Positions 41,725 through 52,175 of a stretch of DNA of 64,000 nucleotides are shown piece by piece. The stretch spans positions 1 to 64,000 of the forward strand of contig NZ_JAANIG010000010.1 of the NCBI RefSeq assembly GCF_011174675.1, written 5' to 3'. The translations under genes were made by a program, and so were the position numbers. The notes under the pieces were generated by a model. That model was not told the DNA's origin. It saw only the letters and a list, made by a program, of their open reading frames with translations, and searched no databases. This DNA is from Perlabentimonas gracilis (GTDB lineage: Bacteria > Bacteroidota > Bacteroidia > Bacteroidales > Tenuifilaceae). How positions within the stretch are numbered: position 1 is the stretch's first letter; every line of letters starts with the position of its first letter.

Positions 41725-43371
41725 ATGCTAAAAGAAACAGTAAGTCAGTATCTTGAAGATAGTATCAAGAGCAATTGGGACAACCAAGCACTTTCCGATT
41801 ATAAAGGTGATAGCTTTGCATTTAAAGATGTTGCATGCACAATGCAGAGGCTTCATAAGTTTTTCGATGCGCTAGGGATACAACCTGGCGATAAGATAGC
41901 CCTAGTTGGGAAAAACTCGGCTCGTTGGGGTGTCATTTACCTGTCGGTTGTATCGTATGGAGCGGTTATAGTTCCCATTCTTCCCGATTTCAAGCCTGGC
42001 GATATACATGAAATTGTAAACCATTCCGACTCCATTCTCCTGTTTACAGAGCAGAGTCTGTTTGATACATTGGATTTTGATAAGATGCCTAACCTGTTGG
42101 GTTCGCTCCGTATAACGGGCTTTACCATTCAGGCACAACGGTCGGAAAAGTTATTAAAAGCGTGGGAAAACTCCGAGATTGATAGGGCCATTGGACAAGA
42201 TTGCTCAAAATCCGACAGTTTTAGCCTACCCAAAATAGAGAACGATAAGCTCGCTGTTATTAGTTACACTTCAGGAACAACAGGGTTTGCAAAAGGTGTA
42301 ATGATTCCCCACAACAGCTTGGCTGCCAATATTCGATATGCCCAGCGCAATATGCCCCTAAACCCAGGCGATAGAATCGTTTCTTTCCTACCGCTGGCTC
42401 ATACGTTTGGCTGTGCTTTCGAGTTTTTATTCCCATTTACCCTGGGTTGCCATATCACCATTCTAACTAAAACCCCATCACCTCAAATTATTCTTCAGGC
42501 ATTTGGCGAGGTTAAGCCATCGCTCATACTCTCTGTACCGCTGGTTATTGAGAAGATATACAAAAAGCAGGTGTTGCCAGCTATATCTAAACCAGCCATG
42601 AAGGTTATTCTTCGAATCCCCGGAATCAACAAACTGATTCTTAAGAAAATTAGGGTAAAACTCGAGGCTGCCTTTGGTGGGAATTTCAGGGAGTTGGTTT
42701 TGGGCGGAGCACCCTTTAATCAGGAAACTGAGAATTTCTTTAAAAAGATGAAGTTCCCATTTACGGTTGGATATGGGATGACCGAATGTGGCCCTCTAAT
42801 AAGCTATATTAACTGGCGCGAGAATCCCAAGGGAGCCTCAGGTCAGATTGTGGATACCCTGGAGCTGAAAATCGATTCGCCCGATCCCATAAAGGTAGCT
42901 GGTGAGATAATGGTGAAAGGTGAGAATGTGATGTATGGTTACTACAAGAATAAGCAGGCTACCGATGAGGTTCTTGATGACGATGGATGGTTACATACTG
43001 GCGATCTTGGGCTAGTTGACAAGAAGGGTAACATCTTTATCAAGGGGCGAATAAAAAGCATGCTTCTTGGAGCTAGTGGTAAGAACATATATCCAGAAGA
43101 AATTGAATCGTTGTTTAATAATAAGTTTGGCGTTGGCGAAACAGTAGTTGTTCAGCGTAACGACAAGCTGGTTGCACTAATTTACCCCGATCAGGAGTAT
43201 GTACAGAAGGAGAAGATAACCGAAGAGAACCTAAAATTGCTTTTCGATGAGTATAAGAAGGAGATCAACGAGCAGCTCCCTGGGTACATGAATGTATCGC
43301 AGGTTATAATTCAGTCTGAAGAGTTTGCCAAAACGCCTAAGCGTAGCATAAAAAGGTTTTTGTACAGTTAG
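41725..43371 (+). CDS. AMP-forming long-chain acyl-CoA synthetase
   Basis: This enzyme activates fatty acids through acyl-AMP. The adenylation motif YTSGTTGFAKG, the GYGMTECGP motif and the hinge DLGLVDKKGNIFIKGR are clear. I prefer ATG at 41725 (MLKETVSQYLED, 548 residues) over the ATG at 41704 because a TAAATTTG box at 41695-41702 would start transcription after the upstream ATG. A fatty-acid substrate is inferred from overall similarity. Confidence 0.88.
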   Translation: MLKETVSQYLEDSIKSNWDNQALSDYKGDSFAFKDVACTMQRLHKFFDALGIQPGDKIALVGKNSARWGVIYLSVVSYGAVIVPILPDFKPGDIHEIVNHSDSILLFTEQSLFDTLDFDKMPNLLGSLRITGFTIQAQRSEKLLKAWENSEIDRAIGQDCSKSDSFSLPKIENDKLAVISYTSGTTGFAKGVMIPHNSLAANIRYAQRNMPLNPGDRIVSFLPLAHTFGCAFEFLFPFTLGCHITILTKTPSPQIILQAFGEVKPSLILSVPLVIEKIYKKQVLPAISKPAMKVILRIPGINKLILKKIRVKLEAAFGGNFRELVLGGAPFNQETENFFKKMKFPFTVGYGMTECGPLISYINWRENPKGASGQIVDTLELKIDSPDPIKVAGEIMVKGENVMYGYYKNKQATDEVLDDDGWLHTGDLGLVDKKGNIFIKGRIKSMLLGASGKNIYPEEIESLFNNKFGVGETVVVQRNDKLVALIYPDQEYVQKEKITEENLKLLFDEYKKEINEQLPGYMNVSQVIIQSEEFAKTPKRSIKRFLYS

Positions 43372-43394
43372 GTGATAGGATAACGTCCAAACCC

Positions 43395-43424
43395 AAAAGA
43401 GCCTCGAATTTCGGGGCTCTTTTT
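43395..43424. terminator. bidirectional terminator
   Basis: AAAAGAGCC, inner CGAA/TTCG and GGCTCTTTT form a stem with A-run and T-run at opposite ends, between the acyl-CoA synthetase and the convergent cyclophilin. It can terminate both. Confidence 0.85.
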
Positions 43425-43450
43425 AGTTTGGATACTATAAGGTTATGGAT

Positions 43451-43909
43451 TTACTCCTCAATCACCACAATCTTTTCAATTTTATCACCTTGCCTTATAT
43501 TGTCAATAACCTCAACGCCCTCGTATACCTTACCAAAGCAGGTGTGGTTTCCATCTAAATGGCTGGTGTTGTCGCGGCTATGGCAAATGAAAAACTGAGA
43601 GCCACCAGTGTTCCTGCCAGCATGTGCCATCGATAGTACACCTTTGTCGTGGTATTGGTTGTTGCCTTTTAGCTCGCAGTCAATGGAGTAGCCTGGGCCA
43701 CCTGTCCCTACTCGCCTGTCGCTCATATCCTTTGAAAATGGGCAACCACCCTGAATTACAAAGTTTGGGATAACCCGGTGGAAGGCTAATCCATCGTAAT
43801 AGCCCGACTCGGCAAGCTTTATGAAGTTTGCAACGGTGTTGGGGGCATCCTCTGTGTAAAAGTCTACTTTCATCACACCTTTGGGGGTGTGTATCTCTGC
43901 CTTTTTCAT
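43451..43909 (-). CDS. cyclophilin-type peptidyl-prolyl isomerase
   Basis: This 152-residue cytosolic enzyme isomerises X-Pro bonds. [15 protein letters not shown] (active-site Arg and Phe) and GSQFFICH are diagnostic. No signal peptide. It ends facing the acyl-CoA synthetase; the shared terminator is between them. Confidence 0.95.
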   Translation of the reverse strand: MKKAEIHTPKGVMKVDFYTEDAPNTVANFIKLAESGYYDGLAFHRVIPNFVIQGGCPFSKDMSDRRVGTGGPGYSIDCELKGNNQYHDKGVLSMAHAGRNTGGSQFFICHSRDNTSHLDGNHTCFGKVYEGVEVIDNIRQGDKIEKIVVIEE

Positions 43910-43994
43910 GCTTTTTAATTTTAATGATTATAATTTCACAGCCAGAGCCGCTAGGCTCCAACTCTAAGACCATGCGAAGGTAGCAAAATTGGCG

Positions 43995-44681
43995 CTAAAA
44001 AAGCGAACGCTCTTTGGCTAGGCTGTAAATTTGCTCAACAATCTCTTCGGTAGATAATCGTGATCGATTAAGCATCAGATCAAACAGCTCGTTGTCGGGT
44101 TTGTTCCCGCGGAAAAACTCCATGAACGTATCACGACGCTTATCGGTTTCGTTAACAAGTGAAGTTGCCTCAGTGGTAGTTAGATTAAACCGCTTTTTTA
44201 TTACGTTAACTCTCCAGCTATGAGGGGCTATTAGGCGAATATGAATCGATTTTTTAATGTGCCTGGCGATGACGCATCCTGCCCGTCCAACAATAATGGC
44301 GTTACCTTGCTCCGAGTATGAGCGCACAATTTGGGCAATGGTTCTTTTGATTTGTATATCGCTAATGTACTTATCCTTGGAGAAAAGCGATACTAGGTCG
44401 CCCAGCATAGTTTTTTGCTCTGCTCCAAAAATGTGTGATATTTCGTTAGGCTTTGTCTCTAGCGCTTCGGAGGCATCATGCAGCACCTGATGGCTGACAA
44501 ATACCCATTCGTCATTTGGCGTATGACCTGCATTAATTCTCTCAGCAAGTTTTTCACCTATTTCGCTACCATAGCATCCGTATTCTCTCGATATGGTGAT
44601 AACTGGTCCAGGTTCAGGTTGCGAGTGCTCCTCTTCTCTTCGAACCCGTTCATGCATGTAGTGTAGGAATAGATTCTCCAT
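43995..44681 (-). CDS. cytidylate kinase-like protein
   Basis: This 228-residue protein matches the cytidylate-kinase-like family (PF13189-type): ISREYGCYGSEIGEKLAERI near the start, VGRAGCVIARH in the middle and a basic loop KRRDTFMEFF. The family is kin to Cmk but its substrates are unknown. It is upstream of the cyclophilin gene on the same strand and downstream of fusA2. Confidence 0.8.
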   Translation of the reverse strand: MENLFLHYMHERVRREEEHSQPEPGPVITISREYGCYGSEIGEKLAERINAGHTPNDEWVFVSHQVLHDASEALETKPNEISHIFGAEQKTMLGDLVSLFSKDKYISDIQIKRTIAQIVRSYSEQGNAIIVGRAGCVIARHIKKSIHIRLIAPHSWRVNVIKKRFNLTTTEATSLVNETDKRRDTFMEFFRGNKPDNELFDLMLNRSRLSTEEIVEQIYSLAKERSLF

Positions 44682-44788
44682 ATTTTTCTTTTAAATTTAC
44701 AACAAAAATCATTGGTGTTGGTTCTTTGTGACCATTTTTTTGTTGATTTTCCCCGGAGACATACCCTTAGGTGGTTGGATATGAGGCT

Positions 44789-44825
44789 AAAAAAAGACCC
44801 GCAAAAAAAGTTGCAGGTCCTTTTT
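44789..44825 (-). terminator. intrinsic terminator of fusA2
   Basis: On the minus strand GACCTGC / AACTTTTTTT / GCGGGTC (one G-U) is followed by seven Ts. It begins about 20 bases after the fusA2 stop. Confidence 0.82.
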
Positions 44826-44845
44826 AGTGTATTATGGTTGTTAAT

Positions 44846-47002
44846 CTATTCCTCTTCCGACTCCTCTTCGTAAGCTTTCAGAAGTTTATCCTGAACATCA
44901 GCTGGCACCTGCTCGTAGTTCGAGAACTTCATGTCGTAGGTGGCACGTCCGCTGGTTAGCGATGATAGTGCAGTTGAGTATTTTCCTAGCTCCGCAAGGG
45001 GTACTCGGGCGTTTAGCTTTTCGAATCCTTTAACGCTGTCCATACCAAGTATTATTGCACGGCGGTTCTGAAGGTCACTCATCACATCGCCCATTTTATC
45101 ACTAGGTACAAGTACCTCCACCTCGTAAATTGGCTCCATAATTTTTGGCCCAGCATTTTTAAAGGCAGTCCTAAAGGCGTTTCTTCCAGCGAGTTTAAAC
45201 GAAATTTCGTTTGAATCAACGGGGTGCATCTTTCCGTCGTAAACGGCAACGCGAATATCTCGGGCGTATGAACCGGTAAGTGGGCCTTCCTCCATCTTTT
45301 CCATAATTCCTTTAAGAATGGCGGGTAGGAAGCGTGCATCGATAGCACCACCAACAATACAGTTGTAGAACACCAATTTTCCGCCCCAATCAAGTTTCAC
45401 TTCTTCCTTGCCACGAACGCTAACGTTAATCTCCTTGCCGTTCACCTTGTACTTCACGGGATCTGGCGCCCCTTCTACGTGGGGCTCTATAACCATGTGT
45501 ACCTCGCCAAATTGTCCTGCTCCACCGCTTTGCTTCTTGTGGCGATAATCGGCCTGAGCAATCTTAGTTATGGTTTCGCGGTATGGGATTCGAGTGGGTA
45601 GGAAATCAACATCAATCTTATAGAGGTTAAGCAGCTGCCATTTTAAGATGTTCAGGTGGTGCTCACCCTGTCCGTAAAGAATGATTTGTTTTAGCTCCTT
45701 CGAGTACTCAATTACTATTGTTGGATCTTCCTGATGAGCGCGAGTAAGGTATTCGCCCATCTTCTCAGTATCCGATTCGTTCTTGGCTTTAATAGCTGTT
45801 CTAAACTTTGAATTTGGGAATGTGAGTGGTTCAAACTCGATATTCTTACCAGGGGCACAAAGCGTGTGGTTCGTTTTGGTGTTCTTAAGCTTAACGGCTG
45901 CACCTATGTCGCCTGCCACGAGCTCTGTAACCTTCTCCCTTTTCTTTCCAGCTACAGCAAATAGTTGCGATAGCCTTTCCTTGCCATCGTTGGTGCTGTT
46001 TACTAGATCCATCCCTTCGGTAATCTTCCCCGACATCACCTTGAAGTAGTTAATCTCTCCAATATGCGATTCAACAGCTGTTTTGAATACAAAAACCGAA
46101 GTGGGGTCAGTAGCTTGGCATTTCACCTCTTTGCCATCCTTAGTTTTTGAGCCAGGTAAATGGGCTGGACTTGGGCAAACATTTATGACGAATTCCATTA
46201 AGCGCTTAACACCAATGTTTCGTTTACCCGAAACACAGAATACTGGGAACAATCCGCGGGATAAAAGTCCGGCACGAATTCCAGCACGCATCTCATCTTC
46301 CGAAAGAGTACCTTGGTCGAAAAATTTCTCCATAAGGCTCTCGTCGTTCTCCGCTGCAGCCTCAATTAGCGCGTTTTGTAACTCAGAGGCCTTGTCCATT
46401 TCCTCAGCGGGAATGTCTAACTCCTCACGCTCACCTGTATCGCCCTTAAAACGGTACATCTTCATCATGAGCACATCTATAAATGAGTCGAAATCGCTAC
46501 CTGCATTCACAGGGTACTGTACAATGGCAATTTTGCTTCCAAAGCTCACCCTAAGCGACTCTATGGTTTGTTCGAAGTTAGCCTTGTCATGGTCTAGCTG
46601 ATTAACAGCAAAAAGCATTGGTTTTTCAAGCCTTTCGGTATGACGACCAAAAATTTCGGTCCCCACCTCAACGCCGTACTGCGAGTTAATAACCATTACG
46701 CCAACATCGGCTGGTCGCAACGATGATATTACGGCACCAACAAAATCGTCGGAGCCTGGGGTGTCAATAATATTAAGCTTGTGGTCTTTAAACTCGGTGT
46801 ATAAAACCGTTGAGAAAATTGAGCGCTGATTCTGTTGTTCAATTTCGGAGTAGTCCGATACGGTGCTCTTTCCCTCAATTGTTCCTCTGCGATCAATTAC
46901 TTTCCCTTCAAACATCATGCTCTCAGCTAGGATCGTTTTACCTACGCCAGTGTTACCCAAGAGGGCGATGTTTCTAATGTGTTCTGATTGATAGGTTTTC
47001 AT
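44846..47002 (-). CDS. fusA2: EF-G paralogue (EF-G2-like), GTPase site altered
   Basis: From ATG at 47002 this is a 718-residue EF-G-like protein. The P-loop is GNTGVGKT (16-23). In switch II the usual DTPGHVDF is DTPGSDDF (80-87), so the catalytic His is Ser84; in switch I the conserved RGIT is NQRS. The DTPGS change predicts loss of GTP hydrolysis, as known for Bacteroides thetaiotaomicron EF-G2, which supports translation in starvation without GTP hydrolysis. It is divergent from rpsL-rpsG-fusA. A longer frame to 47098 is rejected because it overlaps the promoter at 47096-47103. Confidence 0.93.
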   Translation of the reverse strand: MKTYQSEHIRNIALLGNTGVGKTILAESMMFEGKVIDRRGTIEGKSTVSDYSEIEQQNQRSIFSTVLYTEFKDHKLNIIDTPGSDDFVGAVISSLRPADVGVMVINSQYGVEVGTEIFGRHTERLEKPMLFAVNQLDHDKANFEQTIESLRVSFGSKIAIVQYPVNAGSDFDSFIDVLMMKMYRFKGDTGEREELDIPAEEMDKASELQNALIEAAAENDESLMEKFFDQGTLSEDEMRAGIRAGLLSRGLFPVFCVSGKRNIGVKRLMEFVINVCPSPAHLPGSKTKDGKEVKCQATDPTSVFVFKTAVESHIGEINYFKVMSGKITEGMDLVNSTNDGKERLSQLFAVAGKKREKVTELVAGDIGAAVKLKNTKTNHTLCAPGKNIEFEPLTFPNSKFRTAIKAKNESDTEKMGEYLTRAHQEDPTIVIEYSKELKQIILYGQGEHHLNILKWQLLNLYKIDVDFLPTRIPYRETITKIAQADYRHKKQSGGAGQFGEVHMVIEPHVEGAPDPVKYKVNGKEINVSVRGKEEVKLDWGGKLVFYNCIVGGAIDARFLPAILKGIMEKMEEGPLTGSYARDIRVAVYDGKMHPVDSNEISFKLAGRNAFRTAFKNAGPKIMEPIYEVEVLVPSDKMGDVMSDLQNRRAIILGMDSVKGFEKLNARVPLAELGKYSTALSSLTSGRATYDMKFSNYEQVPADVQDKLLKAYEEESEEE

Positions 47003-47065
47003 GTAAACTTGCTTTTCTGCTGTTTGACAATATGGTGAATTAACTTTTCCTGAAAGTTTAAAGAC

Positions 47066-47081
47066 TTTAAGGCGCCTTAAA
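47066..47081. promoter_or_regulatory. 16-base perfect palindrome in fusA2 leader
   Basis: TTTAAGGC-GCCTTAAA is a perfect palindrome about 8-23 bases after the predicted fusA2 transcription start. It could be a repressor site or form a hairpin near the 5' end of the mRNA. Confidence 0.5.
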
Positions 47082-47095
47082 TAAATTAAAGCTCC

Positions 47096-47125
47096 CAAAA
47101 ATAGTAAAAATTTGGTATAAACAAA
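47096..47125 (-). promoter_or_regulatory. promoter of fusA2
   Basis: On the minus strand TTTG (47122-47125), 18 bases, TATTTTTG (47096-47103) match the Bacteroidota consensus. Transcription should begin near 47089, giving a leader of about 87 bases that contains the palindrome. Confidence 0.72.
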
Positions 47126-47355
47126 TATATAACCCCTATATCGTTAAGTTTTGATAAGACAAGCAGAAGTTGAAGGTGTGAATGCTGAAACATTTCCTAG
47201 AAACTCCTTTTTGATAATCAGCATTTAAGCGTACCTCTCGAATTTCAGTTGGTTGTGTTTGTTGAAAGTTGTGCAATGTAGTTAGGGCAGTGTAAACTAT
47301 CTTTGAATCAAAAGGTTTTCATAATAATTAATTTGTAAATAATTGGTTTAAAGCC

Positions 47356-47386
47356 TTGGTGTTTTGGAAATAAGCTTCTACCTTTG
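47356..47386 (+). promoter_or_regulatory. promoter P1 of the rpsL operon
   Basis: TTG (47356-47358), 20 bases, TACCTTTG (47379-47386). A small stem GAGAG...CTCTC (47402-47417) follows the predicted start at about 47393. Confidence 0.7.
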
Positions 47387-47443
47387 CGCCCGCAATTTCA
47401 GGAGAGTGAAAGCTCTCGGAGTAAATAAATTGGGTCAAAAAGT

Positions 47444-47473
47444 TTTGGTTTTCAATAAAAAAGAATACCTTTG
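47444..47473 (+). promoter_or_regulatory. promoter P2 of the rpsL operon
   Basis: TTTG (47444-47447), 18 bases, TACCTTTG (47466-47473) is a perfect Bacteroidota promoter; transcription should begin near 47480, about 40 bases before rpsL. Confidence 0.78.
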
Positions 47474-47519
47474 CAACCCATTTTTACAGAGAACTTTTTA
47501 ATTTAATCAAGATGTATAT

Positions 47520-47900
47520 ATGCCTACTATTCAGCAACTAGTAAGAAAAGGAAGGACAACCATCGTAGAGAAGAGCAAGTCTCCAGCGCTCGATGCATGT
47601 CCTCAGCGTCGTGGGGTATGTGTACGCGTGTACACCACTACTCCCAAGAAGCCTAACTCAGCGATGAGAAAGGTTGCCAGGGTAAGGCTTACCAACGGTA
47701 AGGAGGTAAACGCTTACATTCCTGGCGAAGGGCACAACCTTCAGGAGCACTCAATCGTGCTTATCCGAGGCGGTAGGGTAAAAGACCTACCCGGTGTTCG
47801 TTATCACCTAATCAGGGGCACCCTTGATGCATCTGGAGTTGAAGGTCGCAATCAGCGCCGCTCCAAGTATGGAACCAAGAGGCCTAAGAAAAAAAGTTAA
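47520..47900 (+). CDS. rpsL: ribosomal protein S12
   Basis: 126 residues of the decoding-centre protein S12. [10 protein letters not shown] starts it; [15 protein letters not shown] and the [11 protein letters not shown] loop are normal; Lys in KKPNSA and KDLPGVRYH are the positions changed in streptomycin-resistant mutants and look wild-type. First gene of the operon, preceded by tandem promoters. Confidence 0.98.
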   Translation: MPTIQQLVRKGRTTIVEKSKSPALDACPQRRGVCVRVYTTTPKKPNSAMRKVARVRLTNGKEVNAYIPGEGHNLQEHSIVLIRGGRVKDLPGVRYHLIRGTLDASGVEGRNQRRSKYGTKRPKKKS

Positions 47901-47927
47901 TTAACAATTAAACAGGTTGTTTAAGAA

Positions 47928-48404
47928 ATGAGAAAATCAAAACCAAAGAAGAGGATACTTTTACCCGATCCTAAGTTTCAAGACGTTGAAGTAACACGTT
48001 TTGTAAACAATATGATGTACAGCGGGAAGAAGAGTATCGCGTTCAACATCTTTTACGATGCGCTAGATATCGTTGAGAAGAAGATGAAGGATGCAGAGAA
48101 GAGCCCTCTAGAGATATGGAAGAAGGCCCTTGAGAACATCACCCCTCAGGTTGAGGTAAAAAGTCGTCGCGTAGGTGGAGCAACTTTCCAAGTTCCTATG
48201 GAGGTTCGCCCCGATCGTAAAGTTTCCATTTCCATGAAGAATATGATTCTTTTCTCGCGTAAGCGTTCTGGAAAGGGAATGAGCGAAAAACTAGCTGCTG
48301 AAATCATGGCGGCTTTCAACGAGGAAGGTGCAGCTTACAAGCGTAAGGAGGATATGCACCGCATGGCAGAAGCAAACAAGGCCTTTGCACATTTCAGGTT
48401 TTAA
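47928..48404 (+). CDS. rpsG: ribosomal protein S7
   Basis: 158 residues; primary 16S rRNA binder of the 3' head domain. MRKSKPKKR start and [24 protein letters not shown] and [14 protein letters not shown] end are diagnostic. 27 bases after rpsL. Confidence 0.98.
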   Translation: MRKSKPKKRILLPDPKFQDVEVTRFVNNMMYSGKKSIAFNIFYDALDIVEKKMKDAEKSPLEIWKKALENITPQVEVKSRRVGGATFQVPMEVRPDRKVSISMKNMILFSRKRSGKGMSEKLAAEIMAAFNEEGAAYKRKEDMHRMAEANKAFAHFRF

Positions 48405-48443
48405 TTTATAGTATACCTTAATAATATAGAGGCAGAGAATTAG

Positions 48444-50561
48444 ATGAGCAGAGATTTAAATTTTACCCGTAACATTGGGATTATGGCCCATATCGACGCC
48501 GGTAAAACAACAACTACCGAGCGTATCTTGTACTATACGGGTAAAACCCATAAGATAGGCGAGACACATGACGGTGCTTCTACCATGGACTGGATGGTTC
48601 AGGAGCAAGAGAGGGGGATTACAATCACCTCTGCAGCAACAACAACCTTTTGGAACTACAACGAGAAGCAGTATCAAATCAATATCATTGATACTCCGGG
48701 TCACGTTGACTTTACCGTTGAGGTGGAGCGTTCGCTTCGCGTACTCGATGGTGCCGTAGCCGTATTCTGTGCCGTTGGTGGTGTTGAGCCCCAAAGCGAA
48801 ACAGTGTGGCGTCAGGCCGATAAGTACCGTGTTCCCCGCTTGGCTTTCGTTAACAAAATGGATAGGACTGGTGCCGATTTCCTTTCTGTGGTTACCCAGA
48901 TTAAGGAGATGCTCGGTGCAAAAGCAATTCCTATGCAGCTACCCATTGGAGCCGAAGAAAACTTCACGGGTGTAGTTGATCTAATTGAAAATAGGGCGAT
49001 CGTTTGGTATGACGATCCCAAAACGAAATCAACCGAGTACCGCCTTGAGGATGTACCCGCGGATATGGTTGAAGAGGTTAACGAATGGCGTGAAAAGCTC
49101 ATCGAGGCTGTGGCTGAGTACAACGATGATCTACTCGAACGCTTTTTCGATGATCCCGACTCCATAACCAAGGAGGAAATCCTTGAAACTATCCGCAAAG
49201 CCACCATCGATTTGTCGATTGTACCCGTGCTTTGTGGCGCATCATTCAAAAACAAAGGTATTCAGCGCTTGTTGGATGCCGTAGTGGGCTTTATGCCCAG
49301 CCCCCTCGATATTGGGGCTGTGCACGGCACACACCCCGATTCAGGCAAGGAGCTAGTACGTAACCCCGACTCGAAAGAGCCTTTCTGCGGATTGGCCTTC
49401 AAGATTGCCACCGATCCCTACGTGGGTAGGTTGGCGTTCATCAGGGTTTACTCCGGACAGCTAAACAGCGGAAGCTATATTTTTAACACCCGTAGCGGTA
49501 AAAAGGAGCGTATCAGCCGCCTTTACCAAATGCACTCCAACAAGCAAAATCCTATCGATCTTTGTGATGCAGGAGATATCTGCGCAGCAGTTGGGTTTAA
49601 AGATCTTAGAACCGGCGACACTGTTTGTGACGAGAAGCACCAGATTGCCCTTGAATCAATGACCTTCCCCGAACCTGTGATTGGGCTAGCAGTTGAACCC
49701 AAAACTCAGGCAGACCTTGACAAGCTTGGGGTTGCGCTAGGCAAGCTTGCTGAGGAGGATCCAACGTTCCAGGTTCGTAGTGACGAGGAGAGTGGCCAAA
49801 CCGTGATTAGCGGTATGGGCGAGCTACACCTTGAAATTATTGTAGATAGATTGAAGAGAGAGTTTAAGGTTGACATCAACCAGGGAGCTCCTCAGGTAGC
49901 CTACAGAGAGGCTATCACCCAGCTTGCTGAGCACCGCGAAGTGTTCAAAAAGCAGTCAGGTGGTCGGGGTAAATTCGCCGATATCATCGTTGAGATTGGA
50001 CCAGCCGACGAAGGCGTTACAGGTCTGCAGTTCAAAGATGAGGTTAAGGGCGGAAATATTCCCAAGGAATACATCCCATCTGTACAGAAGGGCTTCGAGT
50101 TAGCTATGAAGAACGGTGTTCTAGCAGGTTTTGCCTTACCTAACCTTAAGGTAACCCTAAAAGATGGATCGTTCCACGCAGTTGACTCCGATTCGCTCTC
50201 ATTTGAAATTGCGGCACGCCAAGCGTTTCGCCATGCTGCACCCAAAGCCAAGCCCGTATTGCTTGAGCCCATTATGACTGTGGAGGTAGTAACCCCCGAG
50301 GAGTATATGGGTGATGTAATTGGCGATTTTAATAAGCGCAGGGGGCAAGTAATAAGCATGGACACAAAAGGCGGAGCCCGTGTAATTAAAGCCAAGGTTC
50401 CATTGTCCGAACAATTCGGATATGTTACCGTACTACGGACACTCTCTTCCGGAAGAGCTACCTCATCAATGGAGTTTTCTCACTATGCTGAGGTTCCTGC
50501 TAACATTGCGAAGGAAGTGATTGAAAAGTCCAGTGGTAAAATAAGTAAAGAAGTCGATTAA
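48444..50561 (+). CDS. fusA: elongation factor G (main copy)
   Basis: This 705-residue translocase has a complete GTPase site: [17 protein letters not shown] in switch I and DTPGHVDF in switch II, NKMD and the five-domain layout ending with SFSHYAEVP-type C-terminal residues. It is intact, unlike fusA2 next door. tuf does not follow; S10 comes next. Confidence 0.98.
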   Translation: MSRDLNFTRNIGIMAHIDAGKTTTTERILYYTGKTHKIGETHDGASTMDWMVQEQERGITITSAATTTFWNYNEKQYQINIIDTPGHVDFTVEVERSLRVLDGAVAVFCAVGGVEPQSETVWRQADKYRVPRLAFVNKMDRTGADFLSVVTQIKEMLGAKAIPMQLPIGAEENFTGVVDLIENRAIVWYDDPKTKSTEYRLEDVPADMVEEVNEWREKLIEAVAEYNDDLLERFFDDPDSITKEEILETIRKATIDLSIVPVLCGASFKNKGIQRLLDAVVGFMPSPLDIGAVHGTHPDSGKELVRNPDSKEPFCGLAFKIATDPYVGRLAFIRVYSGQLNSGSYIFNTRSGKKERISRLYQMHSNKQNPIDLCDAGDICAAVGFKDLRTGDTVCDEKHQIALESMTFPEPVIGLAVEPKTQADLDKLGVALGKLAEEDPTFQVRSDEESGQTVISGMGELHLEIIVDRLKREFKVDINQGAPQVAYREAITQLAEHREVFKKQSGGRGKFADIIVEIGPADEGVTGLQFKDEVKGGNIPKEYIPSVQKGFELAMKNGVLAGFALPNLKVTLKDGSFHAVDSDSLSFEIAARQAFRHAAPKAKPVLLEPIMTVEVVTPEEYMGDVIGDFNKRRGQVISMDTKGGARVIKAKVPLSEQFGYVTVLRTLSSGRATSSMEFSHYAEVPANIAKEVIEKSSGKISKEVD

Positions 50562-50582
50562 TCATTTACCATTTGTTGTAAA

Positions 50583-50888
50583 ATGAGCCAGAAGATCAGA
50601 ATTAAGCTGAAATCTTATGACCACAATCTAGTGGATAAATCGGCCGAGAAGATCGTTAAAACCGTAAAATCAACCGGTGCCGTAGTGAATGGGCCAATAC
50701 CCCTTCCTACTCATAAGCGTATCTTCACTGTGAACCGTTCCACGTTTGTGAATAAGAAATCGAGAGAGCAGTTTCAACTCAGCTCTTTCAAGAGACTACT
50801 CGACATCTACAGCTCCACGCCAAAAACAATCGATGCCCTAATGAAGCTCGAGTTGCCTAGTGGAGTCGAAGTAGAAATTAAAGTATGA
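50583..50888 (+). CDS. rpsJ: ribosomal protein S10
   Basis: 101 residues; head protein of the small subunit and NusB partner in antitermination. Starts [30 protein letters not shown] is the extended loop. First gene of the S10 cluster, directly following fusA. Confidence 0.98.
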   Translation: MSQKIRIKLKSYDHNLVDKSAEKIVKTVKSTGAVVNGPIPLPTHKRIFTVNRSTFVNKKSREQFQLSSFKRLLDIYSSTPKTIDALMKLELPSGVEVEIKV

Positions 50889-50914
50889 GTGTGATTAATT
50901 AACCAGTTATTACA

Positions 50915-51532
50915 ATGTCAGGATTAATTGGAAGAAAAATCGGAATGACTTCCGTATTCAGTGCCGAGGGTAAAAACATACCATGCACTGTTATTGAAGC
51001 TGGTCCCTGCGTTGTTACACAGGTGAAAACTGTAGAGCAAGATGGATATTCAGCGCTACAGATCGCCTTTGACGATAAAAAGGAGAAGCATACCAGCAAG
51101 CCTATGCTTGGTCACTTCCAGAAGGCTAAAACCGCGCCTAAGCGCAAGGTGGCAGAACTTCAGGAATGGGATAAAGAGTACCAGCTAGGCGATGTGATTA
51201 CCTCAGAGATTTTCCTTGAGGAGAAATGGGTAGACGTAACAGGTATATCTAAGGGTAAAGGATTCCAAGGCGTTGTTAAGCGCCACGGATTCAGAGGAGT
51301 TGGCGACCAGACTCACGGTCAGCACAACCGTTTACGCGCCCCCGGATCGCTTGGTGCCAGTTCTTACCCAAGCCGAGTATTTAAAGGCCTTAGGATGGCT
51401 GGAAGAACTGGAGGCGAGACCGTTAAGGTAATAAACCTAGTGGTGCTAAAGGTTATTCCTGAGAACAACCTGCTAATAGTAAAAGGCTCAATCCCCGGCC
51501 CCAAAGGTTCATATTTAATCATTGAGAAGTAA
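50915..51532 (+). CDS. rplC: ribosomal protein L3
   Basis: 205 residues; large-subunit assembly initiator. [10 protein letters not shown] start, [14 protein letters not shown] and [21 protein letters not shown] near the peptidyl transferase centre. Its stop overlaps the rplD ATG by one base. Confidence 0.98.
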   Translation: MSGLIGRKIGMTSVFSAEGKNIPCTVIEAGPCVVTQVKTVEQDGYSALQIAFDDKKEKHTSKPMLGHFQKAKTAPKRKVAELQEWDKEYQLGDVITSEIFLEEKWVDVTGISKGKGFQGVVKRHGFRGVGDQTHGQHNRLRAPGSLGASSYPSRVFKGLRMAGRTGGETVKVINLVVLKVIPENNLLIVKGSIPGPKGSYLIIEK

Positions 51533-52164
51533 TGGAAATCAACGTACTTAACACAACAGGACAGGATACCGGACGAAAAGTTGAACTCAATGATCAAATT
51601 TTTGGTATCCAGCCTAACGATCACGCCATCTACCTCGATGTAAAGCAGTACTTAGCAAACCAAAGGCAAGGTACGCACAAGTCGAAGGAACGTAATGAGG
51701 TGGCTGGTAGCACTAAGAAGATTAAGCGCCAAAAGGGCACAGGAACTGCTAGAGCAGGATCCATTAAGTCGCCCCTTTTCCGTGGAGGAGGTCGTGTATT
51801 TGGGCCAACCCCACGCGATTACAGCTTTAAGCTAAACAAGAAGCTTAAGCAGCTAGCACGTAAGAGCGCACTATCTTACAAGATGCAACAGAACTCTATT
51901 ATGGTGTTGGAAGATTTCAATTTCGAACAACCCAAGACCAAGGAATTTATAAACATCTGCAAGAATCTCAACTTAACCGACAAAAAGTCTGTATTTGTGA
52001 TGGGCGAATCAAATAATAATATATATTTGTCGTCCAGAAATTTACAGAAACAAAAAGTGGTATCTGCCTCAAGTATAAATACATACGAAATAATGAATGC
52101 AGGCACTTTGGTTCTGGTTGAGAGTTCAATTGATGTTTTGAACAAGATGTTTAAAATAGCATAA
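51532..52164 (+). CDS. rplD: ribosomal protein L4
   Basis: 210 residues. [20 protein letters not shown] start; [30 protein letters not shown] is the loop that lines the exit tunnel. It overlaps rplC by one base, so translation is coupled. Confidence 0.98.
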   Translation: MEINVLNTTGQDTGRKVELNDQIFGIQPNDHAIYLDVKQYLANQRQGTHKSKERNEVAGSTKKIKRQKGTGTARAGSIKSPLFRGGGRVFGPTPRDYSFKLNKKLKQLARKSALSYKMQQNSIMVLEDFNFEQPKTKEFINICKNLNLTDKKSVFVMGESNNNIYLSSRNLQKQKVVSASSINTYEIMNAGTLVLVESSIDVLNKMFKIA

Positions 52165-52175
52165 TCCCTGTAGCC

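Noticed and set aside
46083-46601. 172-residue plus-strand frame opposite fusA2
   Set aside because: Antisense to a strongly conserved translation factor; no domain.
47003-47098. 32-codon N-terminal extension of the EF-G paralogue
   Set aside because: It overlaps the promoter box at 47096-47103, and homologous EF-G proteins begin with the KTYQSEHIRNIALLG-type start.
49901-50395. 164-residue minus-strand frame opposite fusA
   Set aside because: Antisense shadow with no start context.
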